This document shows, in pieces, positions 11,354 to 21,936 of a stretch of 64,000 nucleotides of DNA. Source of the DNA: Simmondsia chinensis (taxonomy: Eukaryota > Streptophyta > Magnoliopsida > Caryophyllales > Simmondsiaceae). Each line of letters begins with the position of its first letter. Positions within the stretch are counted from its first letter, which is position 1. A program made the translations under genes and the position numbers. Location: contig JAGTTD010000008.1 of NCBI GenBank assembly GCA_018398585.1, positions 28,945,208-29,009,207 on the forward strand, read 5' to 3'. Below the pieces are notes generated by a model. The model made no database searches, had not been told where the DNA came from, and saw only the letters and a program-made list of their open reading frames with translations.

Positions 11354-11640
11354 AGGAGATCACAGGATTGGTTCGCAGCCGTCTCCTGGCAGCTTGCACG
11401 CTTCGCGGTGCTCATCGACACTCACAGCTCTTGCAGGAGTGGGGAATTGAGCATTAGCTTTGTTTGCTTTGTTCTTCTTTGTTGTTTGGCTGTGTTGGCT
11501 TTGATTCTGATGTTTGACTCTTTCTTCGGATTGATTCTTTGATGTAGGCCTAGGGCCTTGGCTTGGGGTATGCCCCTCGTAGACTTGTACATATATTCTT
11601 TTATATATATGATATTTTCACACTGATTTACCCAAAAAAA
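11354..11640 (+). mobile_element. 5'-truncated LINE tail with poly-A
   Basis: The segment ends in GCCTTGGCTTGGGGTATGCC, a TTGTACATATATTC-like 3' end and an A-run (11634-11643), the form of plant L1-type LINE tails. The 19-bp flanks AAAGTAATGATTTAAATTG (11335-11353) and AAAGTGACGATTTAAATTG (11641-11659) differ at two sites and look like the target duplication. Only the C-terminal end of the second ORF would be included. Confidence 0.72.
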
Positions 11641-11885
11641 AAAGTGACGATTTAAATTGTTTAAATCATTAATGAATTAATTGTTAATCAGATTGTATAA
11701 AGTAATAATGATCTAAATTGTTTAAATCGTTGATGAATTGAAGGAGTTAATAGTTAACTAAGTTATTTAAAGTATCGATTTAAATTGTTTAAATCGGTTA
11801 AAGATTTAATAGTTAACCAGGTTGTTTATAGTAACGATTTAAATAGTTTAAATCGTTAAAGAATTAATCATTAATTCAAATCTAA
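11641..11885. repeat. Tandem repeats of about 60-70 bp in the copia A leader
   Basis: Four degenerate units share AAAGTAACGATTTAAATTG followed by TTTAAATCGTTAA and GTTAACCAGGTTGTTTA. A fifth partial unit before the LINE (11335) served as its target. Each unit contains the near-palindrome GATTTAAATTGTTTAAATC. Confidence 0.8.
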
Positions 11886-11924
11886 CGACCTATAAATTTG
11901 GAATTACATGATTTTTATTATGAG

Positions 11925-12190
11925 ACAATGTCATTTGGTTAAGATTTGTAAAATTAGATAAGATTAATCTAATGAGATCAGATTCAATTAATTTTACAAA
12001 ATTGGATAAAGTTAATCTAATAAGATTAGATTCAATTAATTTTACAAAATCGAATAAAATTGATCTAATGAAATTAGATTCAATTAATTTTTGCAAAGTT
12101 GGATAAAGCAGATCTAATGAGATTAGATTGAATTAATTTTACAAAATCGGATAAAATTAATCAAATGAGATTAGATTAAATTAGTTTTAA
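11925..12190. repeat. Five tandem units of about 48 bp in the copia A leader
   Basis: TTTTACAAAATTGGATAAAG followed by TTAATCTAATGAGATTAGATTCAATTAA recurs from about 11945 to 12180 with scattered changes. Each unit contains the inverted pair TAATCTAAT / ATTAGATTA. Confidence 0.85.
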
Positions 12191-12229
12191 AATAAAATTT
12201 TTTCATGACGACATCAGCGCTGAAGTCAG

Positions 12230-12920
12230 CACAAAAAAATATTAATTAATTATTTTGTTAATTAATTATTTTTTTAGTTTGAGATTCTAAATTAGATTAT
12301 ACGATAATCTAAGATATGAATTAGTATTATATTTAAATAAAAATTATTTTTAAATTAGTCTTGGAATAAGATTGTAAAATAGACTATGAGATAGTCTAAA
12401 ATGTTAACTTTATTTTTAAAATAAAAGTCAAATTTTATTAATTAAATTTTAAAGTAAGATTCTAAACTAGACTATTTGATAGTCTAAACTTATTAACTCT
12501 TAGAATGAGATTCTAAAGTAGACTATATGATAGTCTAAATTTTAAGACATCACTGATTTTAAATAAAATTAATTTAATTTTGGAATTAGATTCTAAAAAT
12601 TGATTATGATATAATCTAAATTTTGGTATTATTTTAAATAAAAAAATTAAATTAATTTACAATAATTTATTTTATTTTTCGAAGGGGATTCTAAATAATA
12701 GGTTATGAGATAATCTATGGTACCATTTTTAAAAGTAAAATTAATTAATTAATTTTATTGAATAAACTTAGAATGAGATTCCGAAGCAAGATTATGAGAT
12801 AATCGATATTGTAAAATGATAATATTTTGAATTAATTAATTAATTAATTATGGTTAATTTTATAATGGGACTCTAAAGGTGATTATGAGATAATCCAGAT
12901 TATAAATGCAAGTTAATTAG
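12230..12920. repeat. AT-rich array of short imperfect palindromes
   Basis: About ten degenerate copies of AGATTCTAAAxTAGATTATG followed by AGATAATCTAAATTT alternate with TTAATTAATT tracts. GATTATGAGATAATC, or a close variant, recurs roughly every 60-90 bp. No coding potential is visible. Confidence 0.7.
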
Positions 12921-12939
12921 AAATCACTAGTTATAAAAA

Positions 12940-13340
12940 TCAAGTAGGAGCGATGTTTCAATTGTTGTAACCTCACGGTCTCTATTACCGGTCTGGCAAT
13001 ACAGTAGATCGATAGACCTCCCTGCGGAGGATGTCAGTTTACAGATTACAAAGTTAAACTTCCTTTAGGACAAACCAAAGTACAAAGAAGCAATGTGACC
13101 ATGTTGCCATGGAGTATTACGTGTATTTGTATGGAGGTTTAGTTAATGGTTTATACTTAACTAACTTGATGCATTAGCCTTCCGCGGAGCTCTGTTGTGT
13201 CATGTTAGAGACTAAGCAAAGTGGGAGTTAATCATATTTATTAAGAGTTACAAGAAAACATGTTAATTAAGAATGGTCCTCACCCGAACTAGCTTCCTGT
13301 GACCCCGCTGCCGGGGAGTAAGGAGTGGTGTGTTTGGGTC
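12940..13340 (+). other. Conserved GC-richer leader block of copia A
   Basis: Starting CAAGTAGGAGCGATG, it contains CTCCATTACCGG-like text, CCTGCGGAGG, an exact CCGCGGAGCTCTG and ACAAGAAAACATGTTAATTAAG. The same ordered blocks occur twice in the copia B leader (48170-48555 and 48559-48912), so it is a family trait and not random sequence. Its role is unknown; position suggests packaging or translation control (inference). Confidence 0.6.
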
Positions 13341-13860
13341 ATCATTGTATGCATGATAGTACAGTTTGGTGGATATCTGAATTATTGGGCATACTAAATT
13401 GAAAGAATATATATCACTGCATTATACATGACTCTTGTCAGACAGTTACAAAAATGTTTGCATTTATAGTATTTTTTGATATGGATACAGCTGACGAACT
13501 TCGCTTGATTTCAAATACATAATGTACTCACTAGACCAAATCACTTTGCCTTGAAAAATAAGTCAGACTTAGTTATTACTCACAAATGACTTATTAGAAA
13601 GAAAGGAAAGGGCAAAGTTGCTATTGCAGCAACCAAGCCCATAAGGAAGTCAGCAAAAGAAAAGTGTTTTTTTTGCAAGAAAACTAGGTCACTTGAGGAG
13701 AAACTACACTAAGTACATAGCTACTCTTCCTGCAAAAACTGCTAAGCCATCTGGTGGAGATATGTTGATGTCTCACTTAGTTGAGTCATGCGCAGTTGAG
13801 AGTCCACCAGGTTCTTGGTGGGTGGACTCAAGTTCAACTGACCATATCTGTAATATGTTA
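13341..13860 (+). pseudogene. Copia A gag zinc knuckle and protease relic
   Basis: Near 13650-13700, KCFFCKK continues after a frameshift as TGHLRRNY, a CCHC knuckle. Near 13800-13850, WWVDSSSTDHICN is the copia protease motif with DSGAT changed to DSSST. The upstream gag body (13341-13590) is too degraded to assign residue by residue. Confidence 0.72.
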
Positions 13861-14760
13861 TAGGAGCTCAGGCTAGGCTAAAGGCTACACGTTGGGTGTT
13901 GTACCTGATGATCGGCGACAGTACAATAATAATGGTCTTAAGTGTAGGAAATGTTAGCTTAGACTTTAGTGATAGAGTTTTGTTTCAAGGGTTTGTTTAT
14001 TTATAGCTACTCTGCACAGGAATTTAATTTCTGTGTCTTATTTTATGAATAATTGCTATTCAATTGATTTTGATAATGGAGATTTTAATATGAGAAATAA
14101 ATTGTTTATTTGAAAATGTACATGAATAAATTGTTTATTCATGCTATTTCCTTATCGAAACTCTGGTCATTATTTAAATGAATCTAACGTAAGTTCACTT
14201 GTTCAATCTTCTAAAAGAAAACACCCTGAAAGTGATAATGCCTACACCTCGCACCAACCTTTAGGTCACACCAATTCGCATAGGATACAAAGACTGGTAA
14301 AAGATGGACTAATAGAGGCATTGGACTAGAGGTCATTAACAGTCTAAAAATCCTGCATAGAAAGAAAGATAACCGAGTCTATCTTTAAGAGTAAAGACAA
14401 CAAGGTTGGTGATTTGCTTGAGCTGGTTCACATAGATGTATGTGGACCAATGCATGTTTAGGCAAGAGGTGGGTATGGATACTTAATCACATTTAGTAAT
14501 GATTACTCAAGGCGTGGATATTTTGACTTGATGAGAACTAAGTCGGACGTTTTTGGAGAAATTTAAAGAGTAGAAAGTTGAAATTTAAAAGCTATTAGTT
14601 AAAAAAGTTAAGTCACTTCGATCAGACCGAGGTGGCGAAAATATTTTTTGGGTGAGTTTCTATATTTCCTAACTGCAAATGAGATAAGATCTCAGCTTTC
14701 TGCTCTGGGTACACCACCGTAGAATGGTGCTGCAGATAGAAGGAACAAGGACGGTGTTTT
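13861..14760 (+). pseudogene. Copia A integrase relic
   Basis: LGHTNSHRIQRLVKDGLIEA (14263-14329 region) is the pre-integrase zinc-binding segment. LLELVHIDVCGPMHV followed by GGYGYLITFSNDYSRRGYF (14415-14530) carries the first catalytic Asp (HIDVCGP) and the second (FSNDYSR region). GTPP then NGAADRRN near 14710-14745 is the degraded catalytic Glu segment. Stops and frameshifts abound. Confidence 0.78.
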
Positions 14761-14899
14761 GTACGGTTTTTCATTTAAAAGTTTTTTTAAATACAATGCA
14801 AAATAATTAGAGAAGGATTTTTCAAGTAAGGTACAAAGGTAAAAACAAAATAGCATTAAAAAAAGAAAAAAAGAAAATGACAATAATTCTGAACAGCTA

Positions 14900-15790
14900 G
14901 ACACAACTTAAGACATAGTGGATGCATTAGATGCTCCTACTGATAGGAATGAGAATGTTCGAGGTACACGAGAGCTTAGGTCCGGTGGGAGGATTGTCAG
15001 GACACCTGACAGGTTCATAGCGGAAGCCTTAGTGGTTGACCATGGCATTGAATCTGATCCTTTTAGCCACAATGAAGCAATTGTGTCTTCCAGTTTTGTG
15101 TAATCGATTGCTCGAACCATGCGTGTACAAATGAAATTAAGAGAAAGTAGTGACTTTCTTAGTGTTATACGTCAACAATATACTACTCATTGAGAATGAT
15201 GTAGGGGTGTCATTAGTTGTAAAGGTTTGGTTGTCAATAAAGCTCAATATGAAGGGCATGGGAGAAGCTTACTCTACTTTTAGGATTAAGCTCCCGTAAG
15301 GTTCTAAGAGTAGGATGTTGGATCTCTCTCCGGCCACTTATATTGACAAGACATTGTTAATTCCATATGCTTTGGCAGTGGGAGCCTCAGGTATGCCATG
15401 TTGTACACGAGACTTGATGTTTGCTATGCTATGATATAGTAAGGAGGTGTTAGTATAACCTGGGCCTAATGGACTAGGTGATAGTAAAGTGTTTTCTCCA
15501 GTTCTTGAGAAGAACTAGAGATCCTATGCTAATCTTTCAAAGTGACGAGGTGGTTCCAATTGTATATATTGTTTTAAGACTTCCAATCAGATTAAAATGA
15601 TTAACGTTCGACGTCTAAACATGTCTTGACCATTGGAGTGGGAGCCATTAGTGAGAGGAATGTCAAGTAGTATTGTATTGCTGACTTCATAATAGAGTAA
15701 TTAAGATCACTAAGGATTAGGCTCCGTAGACCTTTGGTTCAAACTTAAAAAGGGTGACTATGGACTTTGTCATAAATTTGATTTAAAATA
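14900..15790 (+). pseudogene. Copia A linker and RT/RNase H remnants, mostly deleted
   Basis: The frame at 14918-15103 (ELRSGGRIVRTPDRFIAEAL) is the linker before RT. From 15121, fragments such as ILIPYALAVGASG, read across frames at 15350-15410, match the segment between RT and RNase H, so the RT core including YVDD is largely missing. The region up to 15790 holds only traces of the C-terminus. Confidence 0.65.
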
Positions 15791-15800
15791 AGTGGGAGAT
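15790..15800 (+). other. Copia A polypurine tract
   Basis: AAGTGGGAGAT directly precedes the LTR start TGTTAGGAAC. It is the plus-strand primer of copia reverse transcription. Confidence 0.9.
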
Positions 15801-17943
15801 TGTTAGGAACAGTGTCCTGAAATCCATATTTATTCTAGATATATTATTTGAATAAGAAATAAAATTAAAGTTCCAGTCATTTTCTAGTTAAAATTACGTA
15901 AGCAAGCATTTATACTGCATGTGATTTTCTTTTGGGAGCCATCCATGAGATAGGTGCAGTCCTCAAACTACAGTTTACATATTTGTTCTAAATGGTTTAT
16001 AAGAGTAAGCCACAGATAAACTTGGAACAAATGGTATAGATTGTTGTTTGAAATGCTCGTAGTTGAAGACAAGTTTGGACCACTTGTATGCTAAGACTGT
16101 AACGTGATACTTTAGATGACTTGTCTTGGTTATGTGGATGGACCATGTGGGTTACTTATTTCTAGACTATTATCATAGATGGGTGATTCACGTTATACTG
16201 TTTGAACGCCGACTCTAAATCCTGGGGGTATTCTAGACTTGTGCATGGAGCGTTAGTTACTTTGTGTACTATAAGTAAGGTCTAAACGCATGACTGAATT
16301 CCCACGTACACTGAATAGCGGCGTGAAGTGTGACAAGGATCAGGTATTCAATAGGGAATCTATAGTCTCTTATGACATACAGATGTCCCCTTTCACATTT
16401 GGAATTTATATTATGAATATGTTCAAGTATAAATGAATTATTTAATGAAGGGTGAGTCGGCAACTAATGGAGAAGTTATGAAAAGGATAATGGTAGTGGT
16501 TATATTTATCCTTTGTCATGGACATCTAATGGAGGGATTACTGTCATCAATACAATCTATTAGGGAGGTATCGAATAAATGGTTTAAGTCTGAAGTGCAG
16601 TGAGATTTATTTAGTGGAATTAAGTCTCATTAAATGGTAATTAAATTTTTTTAATGAGATGATTAATTTAACCTATTTGGAGCTAGATTTAAACTATCCC
16701 TGAGGTCCCTGCGTAAGCCTCTATATTTATTGCCGTAGAAAAAATATTAAAGAATTCATGAGATGAATTATTTATCCATAAGATAGATAAATTAATTTTG
16801 CCAAATATTATTAATAAGATGAATAAAAATTAAAAATTATAAAATTAAATAAATTTGAAAATTTAAAACTCATAATATGAATTTTATATGTGGGAAGAAA
16901 AGTAAAATACAAAAAAAATTACAAAAAACTACAAATGCACAGCAGGAATCCGTGCCTCAGCTTATCGGCCAACCAGTGCAGGACAAGTGTCACGTGCTGG
17001 GTTGCCAGGGAACAATCCTCACCTTCAGGCGCAGACTAATTGCACGCCGACTCGTGGCACGCGATGATAAGCTATAGGACGTGTGAACTATGCACAACAA
17101 TTCATCGTTTCAATTTTGCTTTTGATTAAAACGATGCATTTTTTTTAGTTGGATATGAATCCCACATCGAATTTCCAGGTTATTTTCGCTTCGGTATTCT
17201 ACTATAAATAGAGGTATCTATTCCAAAGGTTTGGCATTCAATTGAAATAAATAATTTTGGTCTTTGAAAATTGTTTCGGAGACCTAATAGGAGAGAAAAA
17301 TTTCCGTTGAAAATTTTCTGTCCTCGGTTTAATATTTTTCGGAGCCCACCCTCCAGGCAGTTTGAGGTCATTGCATAGAAGATCGTAGGGTCTCGATTTT
17401 TCTTGGTATTCTTTATTATTGAAGAAATTTTAGGTATGTTTTTCTTTCCTTCTTTTAGTTTCGCTTTTCTATTTATTTACAGTTACTGTTGTTATGCCTG
17501 TTTAAGTTTATGCATTGTTATGACTGTGTTAGAGCAAAAGGCACGTATATCTAAATTAAGAATTTAGATCTTTAGATTTAATAATGAATTTGAATATGTA
17601 GATTTAAAATTAGAAATATTAAATCAACCATAGGTTTAGAATTATGAATTCTAAATCTGTTCCGGTGCATAAACTTTATCAAATTAGGGAGAATTTTTAA
17701 AATTCGTCCCAACAACAAGTATTAGGACAAAGGGTTTTTAGAGATAAATCTATTCCCTGGAACTCTAGCACGTGAGGTGTCACGAATCGTGACTCTCCGA
17801 CCTGGGCTTAGGTAGAGAGAAGAGTCTCCTACTCTAAGAGCTCTAATAGGTACCCATTGTTGTGACCATAGTTGAGAACTGTAAACCCAATAGTCGGCAT
17901 CAAAATTTATTTTTCCAACAAAAATTTATATATTTTCCCAACA
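15801..17943 (+). repeat. Copia A 3' LTR (2143 bp)
   Basis: It starts TGTTAGGAACAGTGTCCTGA and ends TATTTTCCCAACA, directly followed by target duplication ATGGA. It contains the approximately 640-bp segment (about 16441-17078) missing from the 5' LTR. A TATAAATAG box near 17201 followed by CATTCAATTGAAATAAATAA suggests the transcription start region. Confidence 0.9.
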
Positions 17944-17948
17944 ATGGA

Positions 17949-18537
17949 GCGGACCTTGAGGTGGGGCCGGAGGCACTAGAAAGACTTGGGGGTGTTTACG
18001 GGTAAGGGACAGGAGGTTAGGGGGGCATTTTTTTAGAGCTACTCGCTCCCTCTTGATGTATATTCGTGGGTAATGGGAGTGTGGGGCCAAATTTTTGGGT
18101 GTTTCCACTGTAATTCTTTCCAAGTACAATAGCCTCTTGAAGAGAGTTAGGCCTCAACATCTTAAGCCACCTCGAAAGTTCTTTGCAAAGGCCCCCCATG
18201 AAGACACAAACCTTTTGATGCTCACTTAACCCACATCTACTCACTCGTGATTCAAATTTGCCCAAATATTCACTCAGAAGTCCGGTATGTTTGAGCTTAG
18301 TGAGCTCGGCTAAGGGATCGTCCGTACTATCACTGAACATGGCCTAATTTCAGCTACACACACATCCCATGGAATCACAATATCAAGAGCCCAAGATTCC
18401 TCGTAAGCATTGTGTAAATCTTGAGCATCCCCCTCTAATGCCACGCTAGCAAGAATTACTTTACCGTCCTTAAGACTACCATCTAGAATAAAGTATAAAT
18501 CACACTTGGTCAACGAACCATTCACATTACGCCCACT
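17949..18537 (-). pseudogene. Gypsy 1 gag (central part)
   Basis: The minus-strand frames 18549-18310 (GRNVNGSLTKCDLYFILDG, then KVILASVALEGDAQDL) and 18340-18017 (DPLAELTKLKHTGLLSEYLG, then KFESRV) match Pfam Retrotrans_gag. The preceding N-terminal part continues at 45051-45479, on the far side of the hAT-flanked segment. The following zinc knuckle is at 9590-9715. Frameshifted and inactive. Confidence 0.85.
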
Positions 18538-18668
18538 TAGGGATGGCAATGGGGCGGGTAAAACCTGCTACCCACGGGTACCCGCCCCATTTGGAATGGG
18601 TACGGCTGTAAGTGGGATGGGTAGTGGATATGAGTTAGGTGTACCCGCCCCGTACCCGTCACGGTGGT

Positions 18669-18951
18669 GCCTTCGGGAACACGAACACATGTGGTACATG
18701 GCTGTCGTCTGCTTGTGCCGTAAGGTGTTGGGTTAAGTCCCGCAATGAGCACAACCCTAGTGCTTAGTTGACAATGTTGAGTTTGGAACCCTGAACAGAC
18801 TACCAGTGATAAGCCAGAGGAAGGCGAGGGTGTCGTCAAGTCATCATGCCACTTATGCCCTGCACAACACATGCACTACAATGGTCGGGACAAAGGGTCG
18901 CGATCCCTCAAGGGTGAGCTAACCCAAAAAACCAGTCCTCAGTTCAGATAT
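18669..18951 (+). pseudogene. rrn16: Plastid 16S rRNA fragment
   Basis: CATGGCTGTCGTC, CCGTAAGGTGTTGGGTTAAG, GAGTTTGGAACCCTGAACAG and GGGACAAAGGGTCGCGATCC are universal or plastid 16S 3'-domain motifs. About 283 bp of the roughly 1.49-kb gene is present. Differences from the plastid form that I recall are mostly C-to-T and G-to-A, as expected of methylated nuclear DNA. It is joined directly to the hAT-like left end. Confidence 0.88.
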
Positions 18952-19410
18952 TGGGTACAAAGAAAATGTCATTTTGGAGTTTTATCAACAATTTGCTTGT
19001 GCAGGTAGGGACCCGATATTTTCTAAATCCTTACCATTCCAGAAAGGCAAGAAAATTTCAAGATAGCAAACATTCTCTAGAATTTCCCTTCCATCGAACC
19101 TATAGCTTATAATAGAATTAGAATTGATATTTTCTGTTTCCTATTCACACGAGCCCATATCCTTGTTTTTCTATCAATTCTAATTCTGATCTTCCTCCCC
19201 AATCATGCCTTTCGTTCACATGAAAGAGTTTCGAATAGGAAACAGGGTGATCCAAATTATTGTGGCTATTCAATAATTTCAATCAACATTTGAATTGAAA
19301 GTTCATACTGTAAGACTTATCTGATCTTATCAATTATTACTATTTGAATTTTTTTTTCTCCAATAAATCATTCATTTTTATAGTGCAAGATTAAGGCAAC
19401 ATTAAAGATC
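18952..19410 (-). other. Probable plastid psbK-psbI spacer plus an unassigned 70-bp piece
   Basis: On the minus strand this sequence follows the psbK stop codon without a visible break, and its composition looks like a plastid intergenic spacer. I cannot confirm it base by base. The first 70 bp (18952-19020), next to the rRNA fragment, I cannot assign. Confidence 0.45.
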
Positions 19411-19593
19411 TCAGCGAAAACTTACAACAGCTTGCAAAACAAAGGGTAAGAGAGAAAGAGCACAGGTATGACTGGCATAAAATCAACGATTAGACTAAAA
19501 AAGGCATAGGCCTTCGGCAATTTGGCGATGAAAAAAACTACTACTCGATTAAAGGGCATACTTAAGACATATCAAACTAAAAATATTAAGCAT
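19411..19593 (-). pseudogene. psbK: psbK pseudogene (photosystem II small subunit)
   Basis: The minus-strand reading starts MLNIFSLICLKYAL. After a frame change it gives FFIAKLPKAYAFF, then VDFMPVIPVLFLSYPLF, close to the PsbK precursor, and ends in TGA at 19413-19411. The length of 183 bp equals the normal gene, but internal changes give a stop. In plastids psbK lies far from ycf2, so its position next to ycf2 here is a secondary join. Confidence 0.82.
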
Positions 19594-19644
19594 AACAGGC
19601 ATTTTCTTCTTGGAGATAATTACATTTTGATTGAGTAATTGATA

Positions 19645-19766
19645 TAAGGGAAAAATGTGAATGAAAGATCCCATTGAATTGAATTGGGTCTATGAATCTA
19701 AGAAATAGTGAGAATTCTTGATCTCTCTCAATTCGAAAATCTAGGATTTGAATTAATGTTGTTTCA
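19645..19766 (-). pseudogene. ycf2: ycf2 5' end
   Basis: The minus strand from 19766 has an ATG followed by FRIERDQEFSLFLRFIDPIQ-type coding (TTTTCGAATTGAGAGAGATC, then TTCTCACTATTTCTTAGATT), the start of plastid ycf2. Only about 120 bp of the roughly 6.8-kb gene remains. It stops at ATTCACATTTTTCCC where psbK-derived sequence begins. ycf2 next to trnI-CAU is the normal plastid order. Confidence 0.82.
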
Positions 19767-19855
19767 TTGATTCCTCCTAAATTGCATTGATTTATCCTAA
19801 AGATTTCATTTCAATTAAAATTTGGTTATTCATAGTGTACGAGGATCCTTGTTAA

Positions 19856-19929
19856 GCATCCATGGTTGAATGGTTAAAGTGCCCAACTCATAATTGGCGA
19901 ATTGGTCGGTTCAACTCCTACTGGATGCA
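19856..19929 (+). pseudogene. trnI-CAU: Plastid trnI-CAU, decayed
   Basis: The 74-nt sequence has the anticodon loop CTCATAAT and the acceptor pair GCATCCA / TGGATGC. The T arm now reads GTCGG...CCTAC, so one stem pair is lost, and the D arm and variable region have C-to-T changes. It lies between ycf2 and rpl23 as in plastids. A nuclear copy without plastid lysidine modification would not make a usable tRNA. Confidence 0.88.
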
Positions 19930-20094
19930 CGCCAATGGGACCCTGCAATAAGTCTGTTGGAATTGGCTCTATATCAATGGAATCTCATCATCCATGCATA
20001 ACAAATTAGTGTCGTATATTTATATCATGACATATGAACAGTACGAACTAGCATTCTTGTTGAGACTAGAACTCATAGGGAAGAAAACAGATTT

Positions 20095-20377
20095 TTGGAT
20101 GGAATCAAATATGCAGTATTTACCTAAAAAAGTATTCGGTTATTGGGAAAAAAATCAATATACTTCTAATGTCGAATCAGGATCAACTAGGACACAAATA
20201 AAGCATTGGGTTGAACTCTTCTTTGGTGTCAAGGTAATAGCTATGAATAGTCATCAACTCCTGGTAGAGGGTAGAAGACTGGGACCTATTATGGGTCACA
20301 CAATGCATTATAGACACATGATCATTATGCTTCAATGGGGTTATTCTATTCCACTTCTTAGAAAGAAAAGAACTTAA
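20095..20377 (+). pseudogene. rpl23: rpl23 pseudogene (plastid ribosomal protein uL23)
   Basis: The normal start ATGGATGGAATC has become TTGGATGGAATC. A stop (ACCTAA) follows eleven codons in, and one extra A in the AAAAAAA run near 20150 shifts the frame. The rest reads [20 protein letters not shown] and [20 protein letters not shown], matching L23. Length is one base over the usual 282. It is followed 18 bp later by rpl2, as in the plastid operon. Confidence 0.9.
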
Positions 20378-20395
20378 ATCAAAATATTTAAAAGC

Positions 20396-21852
20396 ATGGC
20401 TATAGATTTATACAGAACTTCTCTCTCGAGTACACGCAATGGAGCCTTAGACAGTCAAGTGAAATCCAATTCATGAAATAGTTTGATTGATGGAAATCAT
20501 CGTTGTGGTAAAGGTCGTAATGCTGGAGGAATTATTACCACAAGGCATAGAGGGGGAGGTCATAAGCGTCTATACCGTAAAATTGATTTTCGACGGAATG
20601 AAAAAGACATAGATGGTAGAATCGTAACCATAGAATACGACCCTAATTGAAAGGCCTACGTTTGTTTCATACACTATGGAGATGGTGAGAAGAGATATAT
20701 TTTACATCCCCAAGGGGCTATAATTGGAGATACCATTATTTCTAGTATAGAAGTTCCTATTAAAATCAGAAATGCCCCACCTTTGAGTGCGGTTTGAACT
20801 ATTGATTTACATAATTGGAAGTAACCAATGAGGTTTACGATGAAACCTAGAAATCAATCACTCATCCAATTTGGGTACCTCTACAGGATAGACCTAAATA
20901 GAAAACTGAAGAGTAGCGGCAACAAGTGATTGAGTTCAGTAGTTCCTCATATAAAATTATTGACTCTGGAGATATAGTAATATGGAGAAGACAAAATTGT
21001 TTCAAGCACCGATAGAACCGGAAGCGCCCCTTCTTTCAAACAAAGAGAGGAGGACTGGTTATTCACATTTCATTTGATGGTTAGAGGCGAATTGAAAGAT
21101 AAGCAGTGGGAATTCTAAAGATTCCCCAAGGAAATTAGAGATGTCTCCTACGTTACCCATAATATGTATATGTAGAAGTATCGACGTAATTTCATGGAAT
21201 CATTCGGTCTGAATGCTACATGAAGAACATAAGCCAGATGATGGAATTGGAAGACCTAGGATGTAGAAGGTCATAATATGAGTGATTTGGCATATTTGGA
21301 TTCCAATATATCCGCTCATGTGGTACTTCATTGTTCGAAAGATGTAAGATCCATCTGTTCCGTATAGATATTATCATCAACATCCAGAAGTTTTGATTGA
21401 TCAAAAAGAAGAATCTACTTCGATCGATATGCCCTTAGGCACGGCCATACATAACATAGAAATCACACTTGGAAGGGTGGACAATTAGCTGGACCTGTGG
21501 GTGCTGTAGCGAAACTGATTGCAAAAGAGGGGAAATCGGCCACATTAAATTTACCTTCGGGGGAGGTCCATTTGTTATCCAAAAACTGCTCAGTAACAAT
21601 CGGACAAGTGGGAATGTAGTGCACCAGAAACGTTTGGGTAAAGCCAGATCTAAGCGTTGGCTAGGTAAGCATCCTATAGTAAGGAGAGTAGTTATGAACC
21701 TTATAGACCATCCCCAGGGGAGTGGGGAAGGAAGGGCCCCAATTGGTATAAAAAACCCCACAACCCTTTGGGTTTATCCTGCACTTGGAAGAAGAAGTAG
21801 AAAAAGGAATAAATATAGTGATAATTTTATTATTTGTCACCGTAGTAAATAG
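20396..21852 (+). pseudogene. rpl2: rpl2 pseudogene with group II intron (plastid ribosomal protein uL2)
   Basis: Exon 1 is 20396-20786 (391 bp, the usual length), starting ATGGCTATAGATTTATAC; internal TGA and an RNP-to-N-stop change break it. The intron starts GTGCGGTTTGAACTAT at 20787 and runs to about 21424. Exon 2, from about 21425, contains a frameshift and then KARSKRWLGKHPIVRRVVMN, EGRAPIGIKNPTT and YPALGRRSRKRNKYSDN, ending TAG at 21850-21852. The usual HGGGEGRAP box is QGSGEGRAP. Confidence 0.92.
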
Positions 21853-21936
21853 GAGAGAAAATAGAATTAGTTTCTTCGTCTTTATAACTTTACAAAACAA
21901 ACAAAAAATAAAATAAATAAATAGAAGTAATTAATT

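Larger units (their letters stand above)
9716..17943 (+). mobile_element. Copia A: full-length Ty1/copia element nested in gypsy 1
   Basis: LTRs lie at 9716-11211 and 15801-17943. The 5-bp target duplication ATGGA (9711-9715 and 17944-17948) is exact. A primer site TTGGTATCGGAGC starts at 11213, and a polypurine tract AAGTGGGAGAT precedes the 3' LTR. The internal region has a 2-kb non-coding leader, then relics of gag zinc knuckle, protease, integrase and RT/RNase H. Much of RT is deleted, so it is non-autonomous today. Confidence 0.92.

Noticed and set aside
18537..18872. 111-codon minus-strand frame at the hAT end and rRNA fragment
   Set aside because: It crosses the transposon end and reads antisense through a 16S rRNA fragment, so it is a chance frame.
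19856..19929. Functional tRNA gene
   Set aside because: A stem mismatch in the T arm and other changes are present, and the CAU-isoleucine tRNA needs a plastid modification.
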